Part shown: piece by piece, positions 44,801 through 58,813 of the stretch
Layout: each line of letters opens with the position of its first letter
Numbering within the stretch: position 1 is the stretch's first letter
Assembly (NCBI GenBank): GCA_029204225.1
Contig: CM055099.1
Coordinates: forward strand, 41,534,131-41,598,130
DNA: 64,000 nucleotides
Source: Diphasiastrum complanatum
Taxonomy: Eukaryota; Streptophyta; Lycopodiopsida; Lycopodiales; Lycopodiaceae
Direction: 5' to 3'
Made by a program: the position numbers and the translations under genes
The notes under the pieces: model-generated
What the model saw: the letters and a program-made list of their open reading frames with translations, nothing else
What the model was told of the DNA's origin: nothing
Databases searched by the model: none

Positions 44801-47246
44801 TGCAAATGTATATAGTTTTTCTATTTGCAACGCTTTTCATATATAGACCCCTAATGTTTTTGGTGGAGGAATTTATCCTAAAAATTTGTGTGAACTTTAC
44901 TTTACAATTAGTGGGGGTATTGCGAAATTTTGGACCTTTTCGTAAGCTAGGCTTGGTAATGTTTATTGGTTGATTTTTTTAATGAGAGTTTACATTAAAT
45001 ATGGAGTGGTCTTCTCAATAATGTCTTCACATTTCTAAATTAATGGATATGCATTTGTGAATCAATTAAACAACAATCTAGTTATTTTACTTCATAGAAG
45101 TTAGTTGTTTACCAAAATCATAAAAAGTTAGAATTTCATTAGAGAAAATATGGGCCGAAAGAGGGATGTTATTTATTTATTTTTTTCTCATACGTGTTGC
45201 CATGTGGACCAATAGTAATACTGATATCAGGCTTTTACATAAGGTGCTTGTCTCGAATTAAAATAATGCTATTGGATGTTGGAGGCTTGCCCTTGTAGCT
45301 CATCATTGAAGAGGCTCAACCATATTCAAAATGAATATGCTAGAAAGTTATGCAGGCTTAAAATGAGTAAATCGATGTAGCTTTAACGTGAATACCTTGT
45401 TAAATCATGGTTTACTTGGTTAACTAGATAGCAACAAAAAGTTCAATATTTCAAATTTTTGTTTACACATATTTTCAACAAGCTACTTTTCTACACATAA
45501 TGAATGGCGCCATCAAGAAAACCATGCTCTTTAATCGACTTTGTGATTCCCTTTAATGGGAAAGATGACAATGGATTATGGGTGCCAAGAAAGTCTTCAA
45601 AAACTCTTGGATTTTGATGCATCCATCATCAAAAGGAATATTTCAAAAAAGCAAGAAGACAAAACTATCATTTTGATCTTGTTGAAGGCCAGAATTATGG
45701 ATTTCAGAACATCAAGAGGAAAATCTATATCTGAGATATTAGTCCAACATGTGTATATGCATTCAGAGTTAGATGTGCAAAGGATTGAACTGTCATGATC
45801 ACAAAAAAAGCAACTCTGAGTATTGATATATTATTTGCACTTCTATTTCTTTCATTTCTTTCATTTTTTTAAAAGCGCTAATCAAATCATTTTTCTCTTG
45901 CAGATTCATATCCATCAAATATAAATGAATGGGAACAAATTGGATCCCTTGCAGGTGTGTTAGATGTACTACATTGATATTGGACAGTTTCAATATAAAG
46001 GTAGAACTGCAAAAGGTTTTGTTGATTGTGGAATCTTTTTTTATGAATCGATGTACATTCCTAATTTAAAGGGGGGTTTCGGACAAATCCAGTCCATCCC
46101 ACTACCTTTGAATGGGTTACTCCTGATGTCTCAGTTTCAAAATCATTTCAACGAAAACTGTATAATGACATAAAAATTTATTAAAGATAGTACAAGCTCA
46201 AAAACAGTCCGATTAAGTTGATTTGTTTCTTTGAATATGTTTGTGGATTTTTTTTGCAAGTGTCAATGTACATAAAACTCCAAAAATTTATTGAAAAGTA
46301 TACTATTTGAGCTTATGGATGAAGGCTGCAATAAGAAATCAAATGGAGATAATGTGTTCCATATGCTTTCGTTATCAAATAAAAAAACAAATGCTCGAAC
46401 CTTTGCTTCCATTACCAAAGATTCAAAAGGATTAGAAGTAACTGGGTACCACTTGATCAAGATCTTGAATAAAGTACACACTCTGAGTGGAGGAATATTG
46501 ACATAATTTACAATGGACTTATGACTTGTACTGAGGTGGCAGAAGATTTGAGCCTAAGTTATATTAGGTAGGAATTATTGCTCCTACAAAATGATATATC
46601 TTCATTTTTCAGATTTATTTTTCTTAAGTAGCTTATACCAACAACCAGTCATATAATAGCTATTTTTAGATTATTGCTTTAAATATTTATTTCTAGAAGC
46701 AACACACTTTGTGTCATTTTTTTGCAAGTACATAAAAGACATGAGTTTGAGACCAAATGTAGAGATATTGGTGAAACTATCTAAATAGTGGAGAAACATT
46801 GAAATTTAGTATCAAAGAAATGCAAGTCCATCATCATTATGGAATTGAAAACAAGATAATTGTTTCATCTCAATGTAGAAATTACAATATAATACTATTA
46901 CAAAGACAACTTGATTGTAACAACGCATATTCATATCAGTGAAAATCCCAAAAATCGGTTGTTGTGTACATGTAATATTGTATCTATCTTTTGATGATAA
47001 TATTTACATGTTTATGTACACTTTTTTTTAATATTTTCTTCTATAGTAAGAGAAACATATGGTAAAAATGCTTGCTCTTGTGCTATTTTAGTACTAGGAG
47101 TTTGATAGGGCACAATCTCCTTTCATTTTATTTCTCGTTCATCTTCTTTGGGAAGGATTTCTATACCCCGTTGATTGTAAATTACAAGATCTGCATCCTG
47201 AGCAACCCAACAGGCTGTAATAGAAAGGACAACTTTATGTGAAAAT
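41841..47246. other. Kinase 3' flank and AT-rich spacer
   Basis: The kinase 3' UTR presumably ends soon after 41840; AATAAA at 42092-42097 is a candidate signal. A 60-base unit is duplicated in tandem at 42049-42168 (AGCTCAAATCATTTGATTTC, then AGCTCAAATTTTTTGATTTC). The rest, including short open frames at 45556-45798 and 46291-46506, has no family I recognise. Confidence 0.45.
42822..42920. repeat. Near-perfect 27-base inverted repeat, 99-bp hairpin
   Basis: Arm 1 at 42822-42848 (starts AGCATTTAAATGACAATATT) and arm 2 at 42894-42920 (starts ATGGCTGAATATTGTCATT) pair at 26 of 27 positions around a 45-base loop containing further ATGGCTG copies. A tiny MITE or a structured RNA hairpin are both possible. 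Confidence 0.8.
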
Positions 47247-47525
47247 TCAACTAGTTTAGTTGATCTATTTTGGCAATTTTGAGGCCAACATGAAATTTCA
47301 ACTTAGAGATAGATTTATATTTGTCAATAAAGGCCTAAATAGTGTTTGTATTATTTTTGGCAAGTGGATAAAAGAATGAGGTCGGATTTGGACCCATTCT
47401 AATTGGCTAGATTTCATACATTGCATCTAGACTACAATTTCTAGGTTATTTGATGGAGTACCAAGAAGTTACCATTTAGGGCAAGTGGCCAAATGACATT
47501 TTGGAAGCTATAATAGTTGTATCAG
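47247..47525 (+). repeat. Partial LTR of the gag-only family
   Basis: Starts TCAACTAGTTTAGTTGATC and matches the LTR at 453-1090 through TTACCATTTAGG and ATGACATTTTG. The 3' half is missing. Confidence 0.8.
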
Positions 47526-47653
47526 TGTGGAGAAATATAATAGCTATACCAGTGTGGATTCATGGTTTCCAACAAACCACCATCATCCAAGTGCAACTAT
47601 TGTGGGTATTTCCTATACATAAATAAACAAGTAGATCCCACCACTTAAAATAC

Positions 47654-48548
<895 letters not shown>

Positions 48549-48549
48549 G

Positions 48550-48567
48550 TGGCGCCATTGCCGGCGA
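48550..48567 (+). other. Primer-binding site, tRNA-Asp type
   Basis: TGGCGCCATTGCCGGCGA differs by two bases from the perfect tRNA-Asp complement at 16885. Confidence 0.8.
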
Positions 48568-48841
48568 GCGCCACACACTCGTCTTGCCGCATAACATTTC
48601 CTTTTCTTCTTCCCCTCTCTTTTCTCTCCTACGCTTTCATTTTTACCAAAAAACTCAAATTTGGTGGGTTAGATTAGGGAGTTTTAGAGTTAGATTGCGG
48701 TTTTTTTTTTGGGTGATTTTTTGCTTGTACGGACTGTGAGTAACTCTCGCAGAGACTCCTGAAGTTCCATCCCACTAAGACAAGGACACATAGCAGTCTG
48801 CGAGAGTTGCTTCCCAGTTTAACACACACACACACAAAAAA

Positions 48842-49065
48842 AACTCTAAAAATTGAAAAAAAAACCTAAGCCTCGCTGGTGAGCGACTCTATCTTTTCGA
48901 TAGCCTCCTCCCACGACTGTGATGATTCTATTCCCTAAAAACTAAAAATTGGAAAAGAACCTAAGGCCCACTGGTGAGCAACTCTATCTTTCAGATAGCC
49001 TCCTCCCACGACTACGACGGTTCTATTTCCTTAAAAAAAACTAAAAATTGGAAAAGAGCTATGGA
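48842..49065 (+). repeat. Leader tandem repeat, about 96-bp unit
   Basis: Two full units and a partial third share CTAAAAATTGGAAAAGA, CTGGTGAGC and AGCCTCCTCCCACGACT. They lie between the primer site and the first coding remnant. Confidence 0.8.
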
Positions 49066-49145
49066 GAGTGTGAATTTGGCAAAGGTGGAGATCTCAAAGG
49101 TGGAGCTACGACACAAAAGGTTGGGGCCACCCCAACTTCAAAGCT

Positions 49146-50663
49146 ATGGAAACAATGTGTGCAAATGAGCTTGCACTCGGCCTCCCCAAGCATTTGTCAA
49201 AATGTGTGAAGCTTGTAGCCTCTCAAAGGCTCATAAGCTACCTTTCTCTAGATCTACATCAAGATCTAGCACTCCTCTTGACATCATCAATTCGTATGTT
49301 CATAGTGTTTCACAAGAATCTAATGGTGGTGCCAAGTACTATGTAATCATCATTGATGACTATTCTAGGTATTGTTGGATTTACCTCTTGTCTAGTAAAT
49401 ATATGGTGTATGATTCATTTTTAAAGCTCAAAACTCTTGTAGAAAATCAACTTAGTACCAAGATCAAGGTATTAAGAAGTGATATTGGAGGTGAATATAT
49501 CTTCAATAAGTTGATTGAGTTTTGTAGTTCTAATGGCATAAAGAGGGAGTTGTCATGTCCATACAACCCTCAACAAAATGGAGTAAGTGAGAGGAAAAAT
49601 AGATCTCTTTGTGAGTGTGCTAAGGCCTTAAGGCTATGCTTTTCTACCCAAACCATTTTGGGGTGATGCAATAACATGTGCAAATTTCGTGTGCAATAGA
49701 TTGCCCAACCAAGCCATTGGTGGAATCACACCATATGAAGCTCTATTTGGAGACAAGCCCAATCTCAAGGATCTCAAGATATTTGGATCCATTTGCTATG
49801 TACACCAATCCTTGTACAAGACGAAGAAGGATGATGCAACTTCCATCAAAGGCATCTTTGTAGGATATGGTGAGAATAACAAAGGTTATAGAGTCTTCAA
49901 TCCCATCACTAGCAAAGTGATAGTGAGCAGGGATGTTATTTTTGATAAAGGACATGTTTGTGATTTGGATGATAATGCTACTAATCATCTTGATGCAAAG
50001 ATCATGCTAGGATGGAGGAGGAGCTTCCAAGTGATGAAGAACTCGAGGATCAGTCTCAAGATGCAAGAACTCCAAGAACTCCAATAAGATCCACAAGAGC
50101 AAGGGCCGAGCCATTGAGGCTCACCAATGATGGCAAAGGTGATAAAAGGGAAGGCACATCATCTTTCACCTCTTACACTTTTATTACTTCAATGTTAGAT
50201 GAGCCAACATGCTATGAAGATGCTTGTAAATTTAAAATTTGGATGGATGCTATGCAAGTAGAGTATGATGCTCTCATTGAGAATTATAATTGGGATCTTG
50301 TGCATCTTTCTCAAGGGAAGAAACCACTTGATTGCAAGTGGGTGTATAGATTGAAGTATAACCAAGAATAAGTAAGCATAAAGCCAAGGTATTGACTATG
50401 ATAAAACTTTTGCTCCTGTGACTAAGCTTGTTACTATTAGATTGATCATAAGTCTTGCAACTACCTTCAATTGGGAGCTATTCCAGCTTGATTTCACAAA
50501 TGCCTTTCTCAATTGATATTTGGAAGAAGAGATCTACATGAGGCAACCCGAAGGCTTAATCAAGAAAAAGCATGAAGGAAATGTGTGTTTTTTTAAAGAA
50601 GAGCCTTTATGGGCTCAAGAAAGCACCTAGAGCATGGTACTCTAGGCTAAATTCTTTTCTTAT
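49146..50663 (+). pseudogene. Ty1/copia pol: integrase and reverse transcriptase N-terminal part
   Basis: Order: MCEACSLSKAHKLPF (zinc module end), integrase IIIDDYSRYCWIYLL, VLRSDIGGEY and PQQNGVSERKNRS giving the D, D, E residues. A frameshift near 49650 follows, then WGDAITCANFVCNRLP, ITPYEALFGDKPNL and KGIFVGYGENNKGYRVF. RT begins at 50012-50371 (MDAMQVEYDALIENYNWDLV) and continues with stops through DYDKTFAPVTKLVTIR, FQLDFTNAFLN and LYGLKKAPRAWYSRL. A solo LTR splits it at 50663; the YVDD motif follows at 51883-52119. The leader and primer site upstream are of a different type, so the left boundary is a chimeric junction. Confidence 0.88.
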
Positions 50664-51882
<1,219 letters not shown>

Positions 51883-52119
51883 CTTATTTCCATCAACTTT
51901 GTGTTGAGTGCTTATGATCCATCATCATACATAAGGTTTCATGATGACAAGATCATTATTCTTGTATTGTATGTAGATGATATTATTTTGAGTGGTAATG
52001 ATCTAGATGGAATAAGAGATGTAAAAGTTGCATTGGAAAAAGAGTTAAAAATGGTAGATCTCGGCCTATTAAGCTTCATACTAGGAATAGTTGTCATAAA
52101 AGGATGTGATTTTAGTTAG
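51883..52119 (+). pseudogene. Copia reverse transcriptase, catalytic YVDD part
   Basis: Reads ISINFVLSAYDPSSYI, then IIILVLYVDDIILSGND, then LEKELKMVDLGLLSFILGI. This is the continuation of 49146-50663 after the solo LTR. RNase H is absent. Confidence 0.88.
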
Positions 52120-52149
52120 ATTGACGTAACTGTACTAATTAAGCCAAGG

Positions 52150-52950
52150 GATGATCTAAGCTTTGTCAGTCCTTGATTTTGAGGCTCGTCCTCTTACAAT
52201 ATCCGCAAAATAGTTTCTGCACAAGTTGGAATGATGAAGAGCTTGAATTCGATCATGGACCGGAATTTGGTCTAGATTGCATGTTGCTCTTCTTGTTAGT
52301 ATAGCCTAGATATCTTGGATCTAGACTTCTAATTTTTTGAATACAGAGCTTGAGGATCCGATCCGAAGCCTGAGAAGGATGCTGATCTTCTGATCTCCTC
52401 TTGTAGGAGGAGCGAAATTACTCTTAATAGAGTGAGATGCTTTTGGGTAGAAATTGCCATTACCCAATCTTCGTAGACTTTAGATAGACTCAATAATAGA
52501 GTCATGAGTGCATTAGAATGTTCTATGATTGAGCCAGTTGCAGTCATCTGTTCTATAAGATTTTTGAAAGTGTTGAGTTGACTCGAAACACTATCTGCAT
52601 TAGACATTCTGAGGGTGAAAAATTTCTTCCTCAGATGAAGCTTGGAAGTAACATCTCTGATATCGTAGGGAGTTGCTAGGATGTCCCAATGCATCCTTAG
52701 TTGTCCGAGCAGCACGTATGTGGCTAATCTGAGTATCTTTGATGTTGAGGGTGATCATGGTAAATGCTTTGTCATCTCTCAGTCTCCACTTGGTGATGAC
52801 GGCTGCATCACCTTCTGGTTTGAGCTCTGTGCCATCAACGATGTCCAATAGTTCTTTGGCTAGAAGTATAACCTTCATCTTGAATTTCCAAAGATGGTAG
52901 TTATCTCCATCGAGTTTGTCAATGAGAGATGAACTAGATGATGGATCCAT
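52150..52950 (-). pseudogene. Ty1/copia gag, minus strand
   Basis: Starts at the ATG ending at 52950 (MDPSSSSSLIDKLDGDNYHL). Continues WKFKMKVILLAKELLDIVDG, then AFTMITLNIKDTQISHI. A frame change near 52690 leads to LHLRKKFFTLRMSNADSV and MTLLLSLSKVYEDWVMAI. A broken zinc knuckle (CGYCKRTSLKIKD then stop) lies at about 52155-52215. It is preceded by a perfect iMet primer site and an LTR, so the 5' end of the element is complete; the pol part is missing. Confidence 0.85.
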
Positions 52951-53081
52951 TCTGGCTGAACGAGATCGTTGGTAGAAACAACGGTGGTCAAAATATTGTT
53001 GGTTGCGCATTTGCTAGAAAGACGTCTTGATAGAAACAAGACTGATAATCCACAGTCGAAATGCAGATTACTGAAATGCCC

Positions 53082-53093
53082 GCTCTGATACCA
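53082..53093 (-). other. Primer-binding site, tRNA-iMet
   Basis: TGGTATCAGAGC on the minus strand, directly after LTR end TTTACGACA. Perfect match to the plant initiator tRNA primer site. Confidence 0.9.
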
Positions 53094-53553
53094 TGTCGTA
53101 AAACAGTGGTTGTGAGCGCAGTGGAAGTTCGGTTGCTTAGAGCGTAGGCATGTAGGAACGGAAACGCAACAATTAGTAGCATAAATATTCAAGTAGAAGA
53201 ATTCATACAGATTGCACAAGTGAACGACGCAGTAGTGAGACAAAAATTGTACTATGATAAAATATGAACAGTGAGTACAATGGCTTGAAGTAATAACTTT
53301 AACTTGTTGATAACGCTAGCTACATATAACTCTAATTGAAAGAGAATTTCACATTAACACTTACATAGCTTGATTAAGCTAATACATAGATTTACAAGTG
53401 TCGAGAGAAAATATCTTACAAGCCTTTAAGGCTATTTACGCCAGTCTTTGCATATGTACCAAGTTGGTTACCGCTTCACCGCCTTTGGGAAATTTGGTTG
53501 TCCAGCTCTTTTTAGGGTTGCTGATACGTTTGGCGACGTCAGTTTGCCAATGT
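53094..53553 (-). repeat. 5' LTR of the minus-strand copia element (outer edge tentative)
   Basis: The inner edge at 53094 is fixed by the primer site. The outer edge is placed at TGGCAAACTG (minus strand, 53553) only by its TG start. No partner LTR is seen. Confidence 0.5.
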
Positions 53554-53763
53554 AAGAAAATGCGAAAAAGCTGAAAAACTAAAAGGTGCCTTTAGACTAA
53601 AGGTATGTAGCCCTTGAAGGTGTCCTTAGTTTAAAGGTAGCGAAAAAGCCGAAAGGATGAAGGGCAAAGGCTGAAGGCAGAAAAACCGAAGGCGGCTGAA
53701 GCCGAAAGGTGAAAGCCGAAGGTGCTTTAGGGGCTTTGTTGTGAAAGGTAAGGAGGGACACTG

Positions 53764-53910
53764 GTGTAGGCTGAAGAAAGCATTATATGGTTTGAAGCAA
53801 TCCACAAGAGCATGGTATACTCGAATTGACACTTTTCTTATTAAGCAGCTTGGTTTCCGTAGATGTGAAGGCGATTCTAATCTTTATGTTGTGATGCCAC
53901 CTTATTGTTA
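53764..53910 (+). pseudogene. Copia reverse transcriptase fragment
   Basis: Reads LKKALYGLKQSTRAWYTRID, then TFLIKQLGFRRCEGDSNLYV, the segment just before the YVDD motif in copia RT. It is cut off by the gypsy LTR that follows. Confidence 0.82.
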
Positions 53911-53916
53911 AAAATT

Positions 53917-55159
53917 GAATATCAACATAAATATGGCATGATATACTCGAAAATGAAGATATGAGCTGGTTAAGTATAAATCATGAAGAGGCCTAAGTCA
54001 TTTTTCGGGAATATATCTCCTAAGTACTTGCCTTGTAATTAAGGACAAGACCTTTAATATGAAAGACATTGTCTTGGATAACCTTTACTAGGTCATCCAC
54101 ACGAAACGACTAGATATGAAAAAACATGTTAAACTAGAGTTACTTTAACTCTTAGTTAAATATACCTTTCATGGTATAATTGAACGTATACATAGTCTAA
54201 TTGTTAACTAGACCCTTTCGCAGGAGCGACGCACCTGTTGTTTAAGAGGTGTGTTTGTTTGCCCCGTAGAACATATATAGATCTCACACTTCAGTATCGA
54301 GCATCGAGAGAGAAGAGTTTATGCATATGTAAGAGATTGAAGAAGTGAGTAGAGTTCTGTGAGTTATTCTCTCTTATCTCTGTTCTCCGCACTGCTGAGT
54401 GTGAATGATCTTGAGTCTGCTAACAATCTCTAACACATTACATGAATTACTCTCTGATCAAACAGACTCTCTAGTGCATTACACTTGTTTGCTGTGTATC
54501 CGTAAAGCATGCTCTAAAAAACTGTCTTAAAATCATCTTATTCGTCTGTTGCAAATACTTTCTTTTCGGCACTCGAATAACGACTATCTTTGGTACAGTC
54601 TAGCACGATCATTGAATAAAGCTGTATGTATACATATGAGATGACAGTCCTTGTCTGAAGAATTGAGTCTTTGATATGTTTTCCTGATTGTCACTGACAT
54701 AAGTTTCTAACGTGCTCTGAAACCATTCATGTTCTTTAACCATTAATTTGGACTTTAGTTGTTGAGGACTTCTGTCTAGAAACAAACAGTTCGCGAACGC
54801 GATTAATTAATTGTTTGTACAATCATGAATACATCGAACATTTCTTGACTCTCTGTTGACACCTTAATCAGCCAGATTGTAGTACTGTTGTACTACTCTG
54901 ATAACATCTCATTTGTAGAACACGTTTCATTCGATTTGATAGAGGCCAAATTGTTGTTTTGAAAATTATCAACACAACACACCCAAATATAAGTAATACT
55001 GGTTACTTTTTAATGTCTGTCAACAACCAGAATAACACTCGAAACCACCTGTCATATATTGAACCAAAAACATAACTTTCTAATGCTGTCCTCTGTGGGA
55101 ACGACATTATTTGCTACAAAATTTATATTAACCTTGTTGGTATAGTACGACATATACCA
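53917..55159 (+). repeat. Diverged gypsy LTR related to 15629-16880
   Basis: Parallels the LTR at 15629-16880 along its length: ATGAAGAGGCCTA, TTCTCCGCACTG, TGAGTGTGAATGATC, CTGATAACATCTCATTTGTAG. It ends before a tRNA-Asp primer site. It lacks the long (GA)n tract, having only GAGAGAGAAGAG at that point. Confidence 0.8.
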
Positions 55160-55164
55160 ATTTT

Positions 55165-55182
55165 TGGCGCCGTTGCAGGGAT
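55165..55182 (+). other. Primer-binding site, tRNA-Asp type
   Basis: TGGCGCCGTTGCAGGGAT, one base lost relative to the perfect site at 16885. Confidence 0.85.
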
Positions 55183-55233
55183 AGTTTAGGAAAGTTATAA
55201 GAAATATGACAAATCCATCTCCATCTCTAGTGT

Positions 55234-55329
55234 ATGCCAGATAGAGAAACCAGATTAGAACGATACCGTAAGGTTAGAGAGGAATTTTTACGAAGACAAA
55301 GTGAGAGTACTAGTCGAAGAAATCTAAAG
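55234..55329 (+). pseudogene. Gypsy gag start, truncated
   Basis: MPDRETRLERYRKVREEF matches the Gag start at 16954 (MSDRAARLERYRKLRDDF). Homology stops within about 30 codons at a junction with an antisense RT fragment. Confidence 0.82.
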
Positions 55330-55402
55330 TCCACACAGATGCGGAGTTTTCCATTTTTCTTAGGAACGATGATGATTAAGGAGACCCACTCAGTATGTTC
55401 GA
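55330..55402 (-). pseudogene. Gypsy reverse transcriptase fragment, antisense to the adjoining gag
   Basis: The minus strand reads EHTEWVSLIIIVPKKNGKLR then ICVD, the first conserved block of gypsy RT. It directly abuts the plus-strand gag start. Confidence 0.8.
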
Positions 55403-58249
55403 TTTCATAGATTGTAGGGTCGAAGATCTAATGTAGTAGTAGCCCTCCCGCCTGTCAACAAGGGTTAGAACACTGGACAGGCACCTAACTATGAATAGAT
55501 GCTACTTTTAGATAGTTCTCTATTTTTTTCTCTAACTCTATCATAACTAACACTACACACCCCTAACTCTACTCCACTAAACTAACATTTATCATGATTT
55601 TGTGAAGGAGAAGAATAGAATAGAAGAGAGGAAGAGAGTAATAGAGAGAAGGTGGAGAGAGAGAGTGAGGGTGGAAGTTGGCTCAAATGCTCCTTGTGCT
55701 TGCTAATGCAAAAACTTTAACTATGGAAACCAAAAACTTGCAAACTTGAGAGCAAAATGATAACACAATCAAGCACATTAGCAAGTAGTGAACAATTGAA
55801 AAATGCAACAATCAGAAAAAAAATGCGAACTGTGCGACAAAACAATTAAAAATGCAGACTGTGCAAAACATAGTCCAAAATGCAACAGTCAGAAAAAACA
55901 GCAAGGAAAGACTAAGAAAAATGCTAAGGCTTCGAAGAAACTCTTAGTTTCTTCAACGACTTGGAAAGAGGTGGAACATCGTCCCTTCTTGAAAACAAGC
56001 TGTAACACAGAAATCCATTAGAGAAAATTGGGTCTTTAATGGGCCCTTCAAGAAGTCCGACTTTAGATAAATTAGGTAGGGAGAGAAGAAAAATCGACAA
56101 CCTTTAGATGCCCTTTTTTGAGTTTTTGATTCTACCTGTCATCTTACCAGTGTGGTTAACTTGAGACATTAACTATTTAAGCAAGTTAATTGGCTCACTA
56201 TTGTTTTCATATGAAAACCAAATTAAGAGCATCTTGGATTGCTTAGATGAGGTATGCTTTAGGCACACTTGTAAATATGGAAAGACACAAATCAAAATGA
56301 ATTTTGAAAGCTTTGTATTTTTTTTGTTAATTATAGAGGGGATTTTTTGAAATGTTTGTTTCTTTGTACATTCTTCCATCCCATTCTTGGAATAAACTTT
56401 GAAATAATGGAGAAGCTCCATCTTCATATCACTATAGTAGACTAATATATGCACATTAAATTTTCAATTGCAAATCTTCCCTTAGATTTGCTAACTGCAT
56501 GTCAAACCAAATTGAATTGTGGAATGAATACATTGACCATGAGCTCCCCTCGTAAGGTGGACTTTGAACCATGTTACTATGGGCACTAGTAGCTTTCTTA
56601 TCTGATTCGATCACATCTTAGTGAAAAATGTCTCTAGATTTTTAGTTGTTTGTTGTTATTGGATATTTGAATGTTGTAAATTGTGATGACGCTCATTGAT
56701 GAGCAAAAAAGCTAAGGAGATGCCATTACTTGTAGCAGGCTTGTAGTTGACATCCTCTAACCTCTAGGGGAGGTTTTGAGGTTTGATTCTTCTTGAGTGC
56801 AAGTGTGTTCAATGTTTCTTGAGATTTAGTATTATGCCTAGGTGTGGAAATTTTCAAATTGGTTTTTATTGGTTTGGGAATGCGTACATTAGTTGTGCAT
56901 GGATATAAATATATGGTTAATTATATAGGCATCTAGGACTTGGAAAAGATAATGAGACTACCGGTCGGGACGACTTAGAAAAATCAAATTTCAAAAGCCA
57001 AAATAAAATGAACAATCTCAAGATATTTGAATGACATTGTTAATTAAACATTTTACGAGTGGCATGTGTTGAGTAACATGGTCTTTTATTGTCAAAAACT
57101 CGACATTGTGAAATTTAGGAGAATGTGCTTAGAAAATTCATAGTTATCTCATAAATCATACTATAAATGGCATGAATTTTTTTTGAAAATAATGTTACTC
57201 AATATTACTAGGCGAAGCTACAAATTTGGTAACAATATGACATACTTATTGCTCTACAGTTAGTTGGCCTAGTATAAGGCGCAACCTAAACAATGATGTT
57301 ACCATGTTGAAAAATAAGGTGTATGGCAATATGTCAACATTCATATAAGATGATTAACTTGGTTGAAGATGGTGACATGTAACTCTTATAAATGAATCTG
57401 AGTATCAATTGAGAATGAACTTGGCCTATGATGGATCAATATCACAATGCTAAAAACATATCCTATAACTTAGCATGTGTGGTGGTTGGTTGATCCTTGT
57501 GACTAATCATGCAAAGGTTCATACCTAGACTACCAAAATAATAATATTGTAAATGTTGACAAGACAAAAAATCAATGATTCACTTGGGCTTCTAAGAATT
57601 AGGAAGGCCATGTGAAGAGCATGTGCAGATTGAATATTAGAATCAAGTAGATGAAAGTTCAAGAATGGAGAAAAATGAACTCTAATACATGTTTCAATGG
57701 ATGAATGATTGAAGCACTTAAATACGGAATATAATTATGATAGTATTCCCATCTTCTCTTTCTAGTTATTAGTTTATTCATGGGTTAGTAATAGCTGGCT
57801 CACCGACCTCAAGAAGACACGCACACATCAAGTTACAGTTGGAAATAGGATTTCCAAGAATTTGCTTCCTCTTCCATCCATCTCTCTCTATACATAATCT
57901 TGCAGCTGCGTCCTCTCTTTAACAGTCAACCTGCCCACACCGAAATTTCACATAGTATTCCAATCTTTAGCTTCTCACCCATATTTTCTTTTAGCTTAAT
58001 ATTATGAATTGGAATAGTTGTCACTGCTCTTCATAGATAGGGGGATCATTTGAATAGCTGCAATACCTCTACAGATTGTCTAGTTAACAATCCCACTCCT
58101 TGTTTGTTCAAAATCCAAAGGTAATCTGAGATCAGCTGCCAGTGTAAATGGATTAGCTCGGATTCCTATAACTGGGACTGTTCTTCTATTCACACGAAGT
58201 GCTTTCAGCAGGACAAATTATAACTAAAGTGATCTTAGTGGCTTTGTCA
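55403..58249. other. Spacer and presumed upstream region of the XTH gene
   Basis: AT-rich; no element recognised. A 72-codon frame at 55803-56021 has a Cys-rich start (CELCDKTIKNADCAKHSPKC) but no family that I know. TCTATACATAA at about 57888 might act as a TATA box for the gene at 58250, though it is about 360 bases upstream of the ATG. Confidence 0.4.
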
Positions 58250-58430
58250 ATGGGGAAGTTTTTCATAGTTCAGGTTTGCCTGCTTGCACTTGTATTCGCA
58301 GCAGCTGGTGCCGTATTAGCAGTTATAATTTTACCTTTTGATCAAAATTACATGGTAACAGGAGCACAGGATCATTTTAGAAAGCTAGATAGTGGACGAA
58401 CTGTGCAGCTTATTCTTGATCAGACTTCGG
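58250..58430 (+). CDS. XTH: XTH exon 1: signal peptide and N-terminal strand
   Basis: Sixty codons plus one base, donor TTCGG|GTAATG. Ends LILDQTS; the next Ala codon is split by the intron. Confidence 0.92.
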
Positions 58431-58434
58431 GTAA

Positions 58435-58510
<76 letters not shown>

Positions 58511-58756
58511 ATCTTTGATCTGATGACTTGCACAAGTAAGGAAATCCCCCAAAACTTGCAGAAAAGAAAATTTTCTTCTGTCATTACGTTCCACATCATC
58601 TACTTCAGAACAAAGGATGAGGAAAGGCAGCATCAATCGGTCTTCGTGAAACTGGGTCTCAGGTTGTACTCGCTGACAACTGGCGTTGCCCAAACCCTAG
58701 TCATCCCCAATTTCGCTTCCGTAGGACCCCTCTCACCATCACGTCCTATACACAAG

Positions 58757-58813
<57 letters not shown>

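Noticed and set aside
45556-46506. Pseudogene candidate made of three short frames
   Set aside because: No motif recognised in any of them; composition is ordinary AT-rich spacer.
53094-53760. CRISPR-like array from the GCCGAAGG repeats
   Set aside because: Units are short, overlapping and without spacers, in a plant nuclear context.
55803-56021. Possible small zinc-finger protein (CELCDKTIKNADCAKHSPKC)
   Set aside because: Cys/His spacing fits no finger class I know and the rest is Lys-rich low complexity; kept only as a note.
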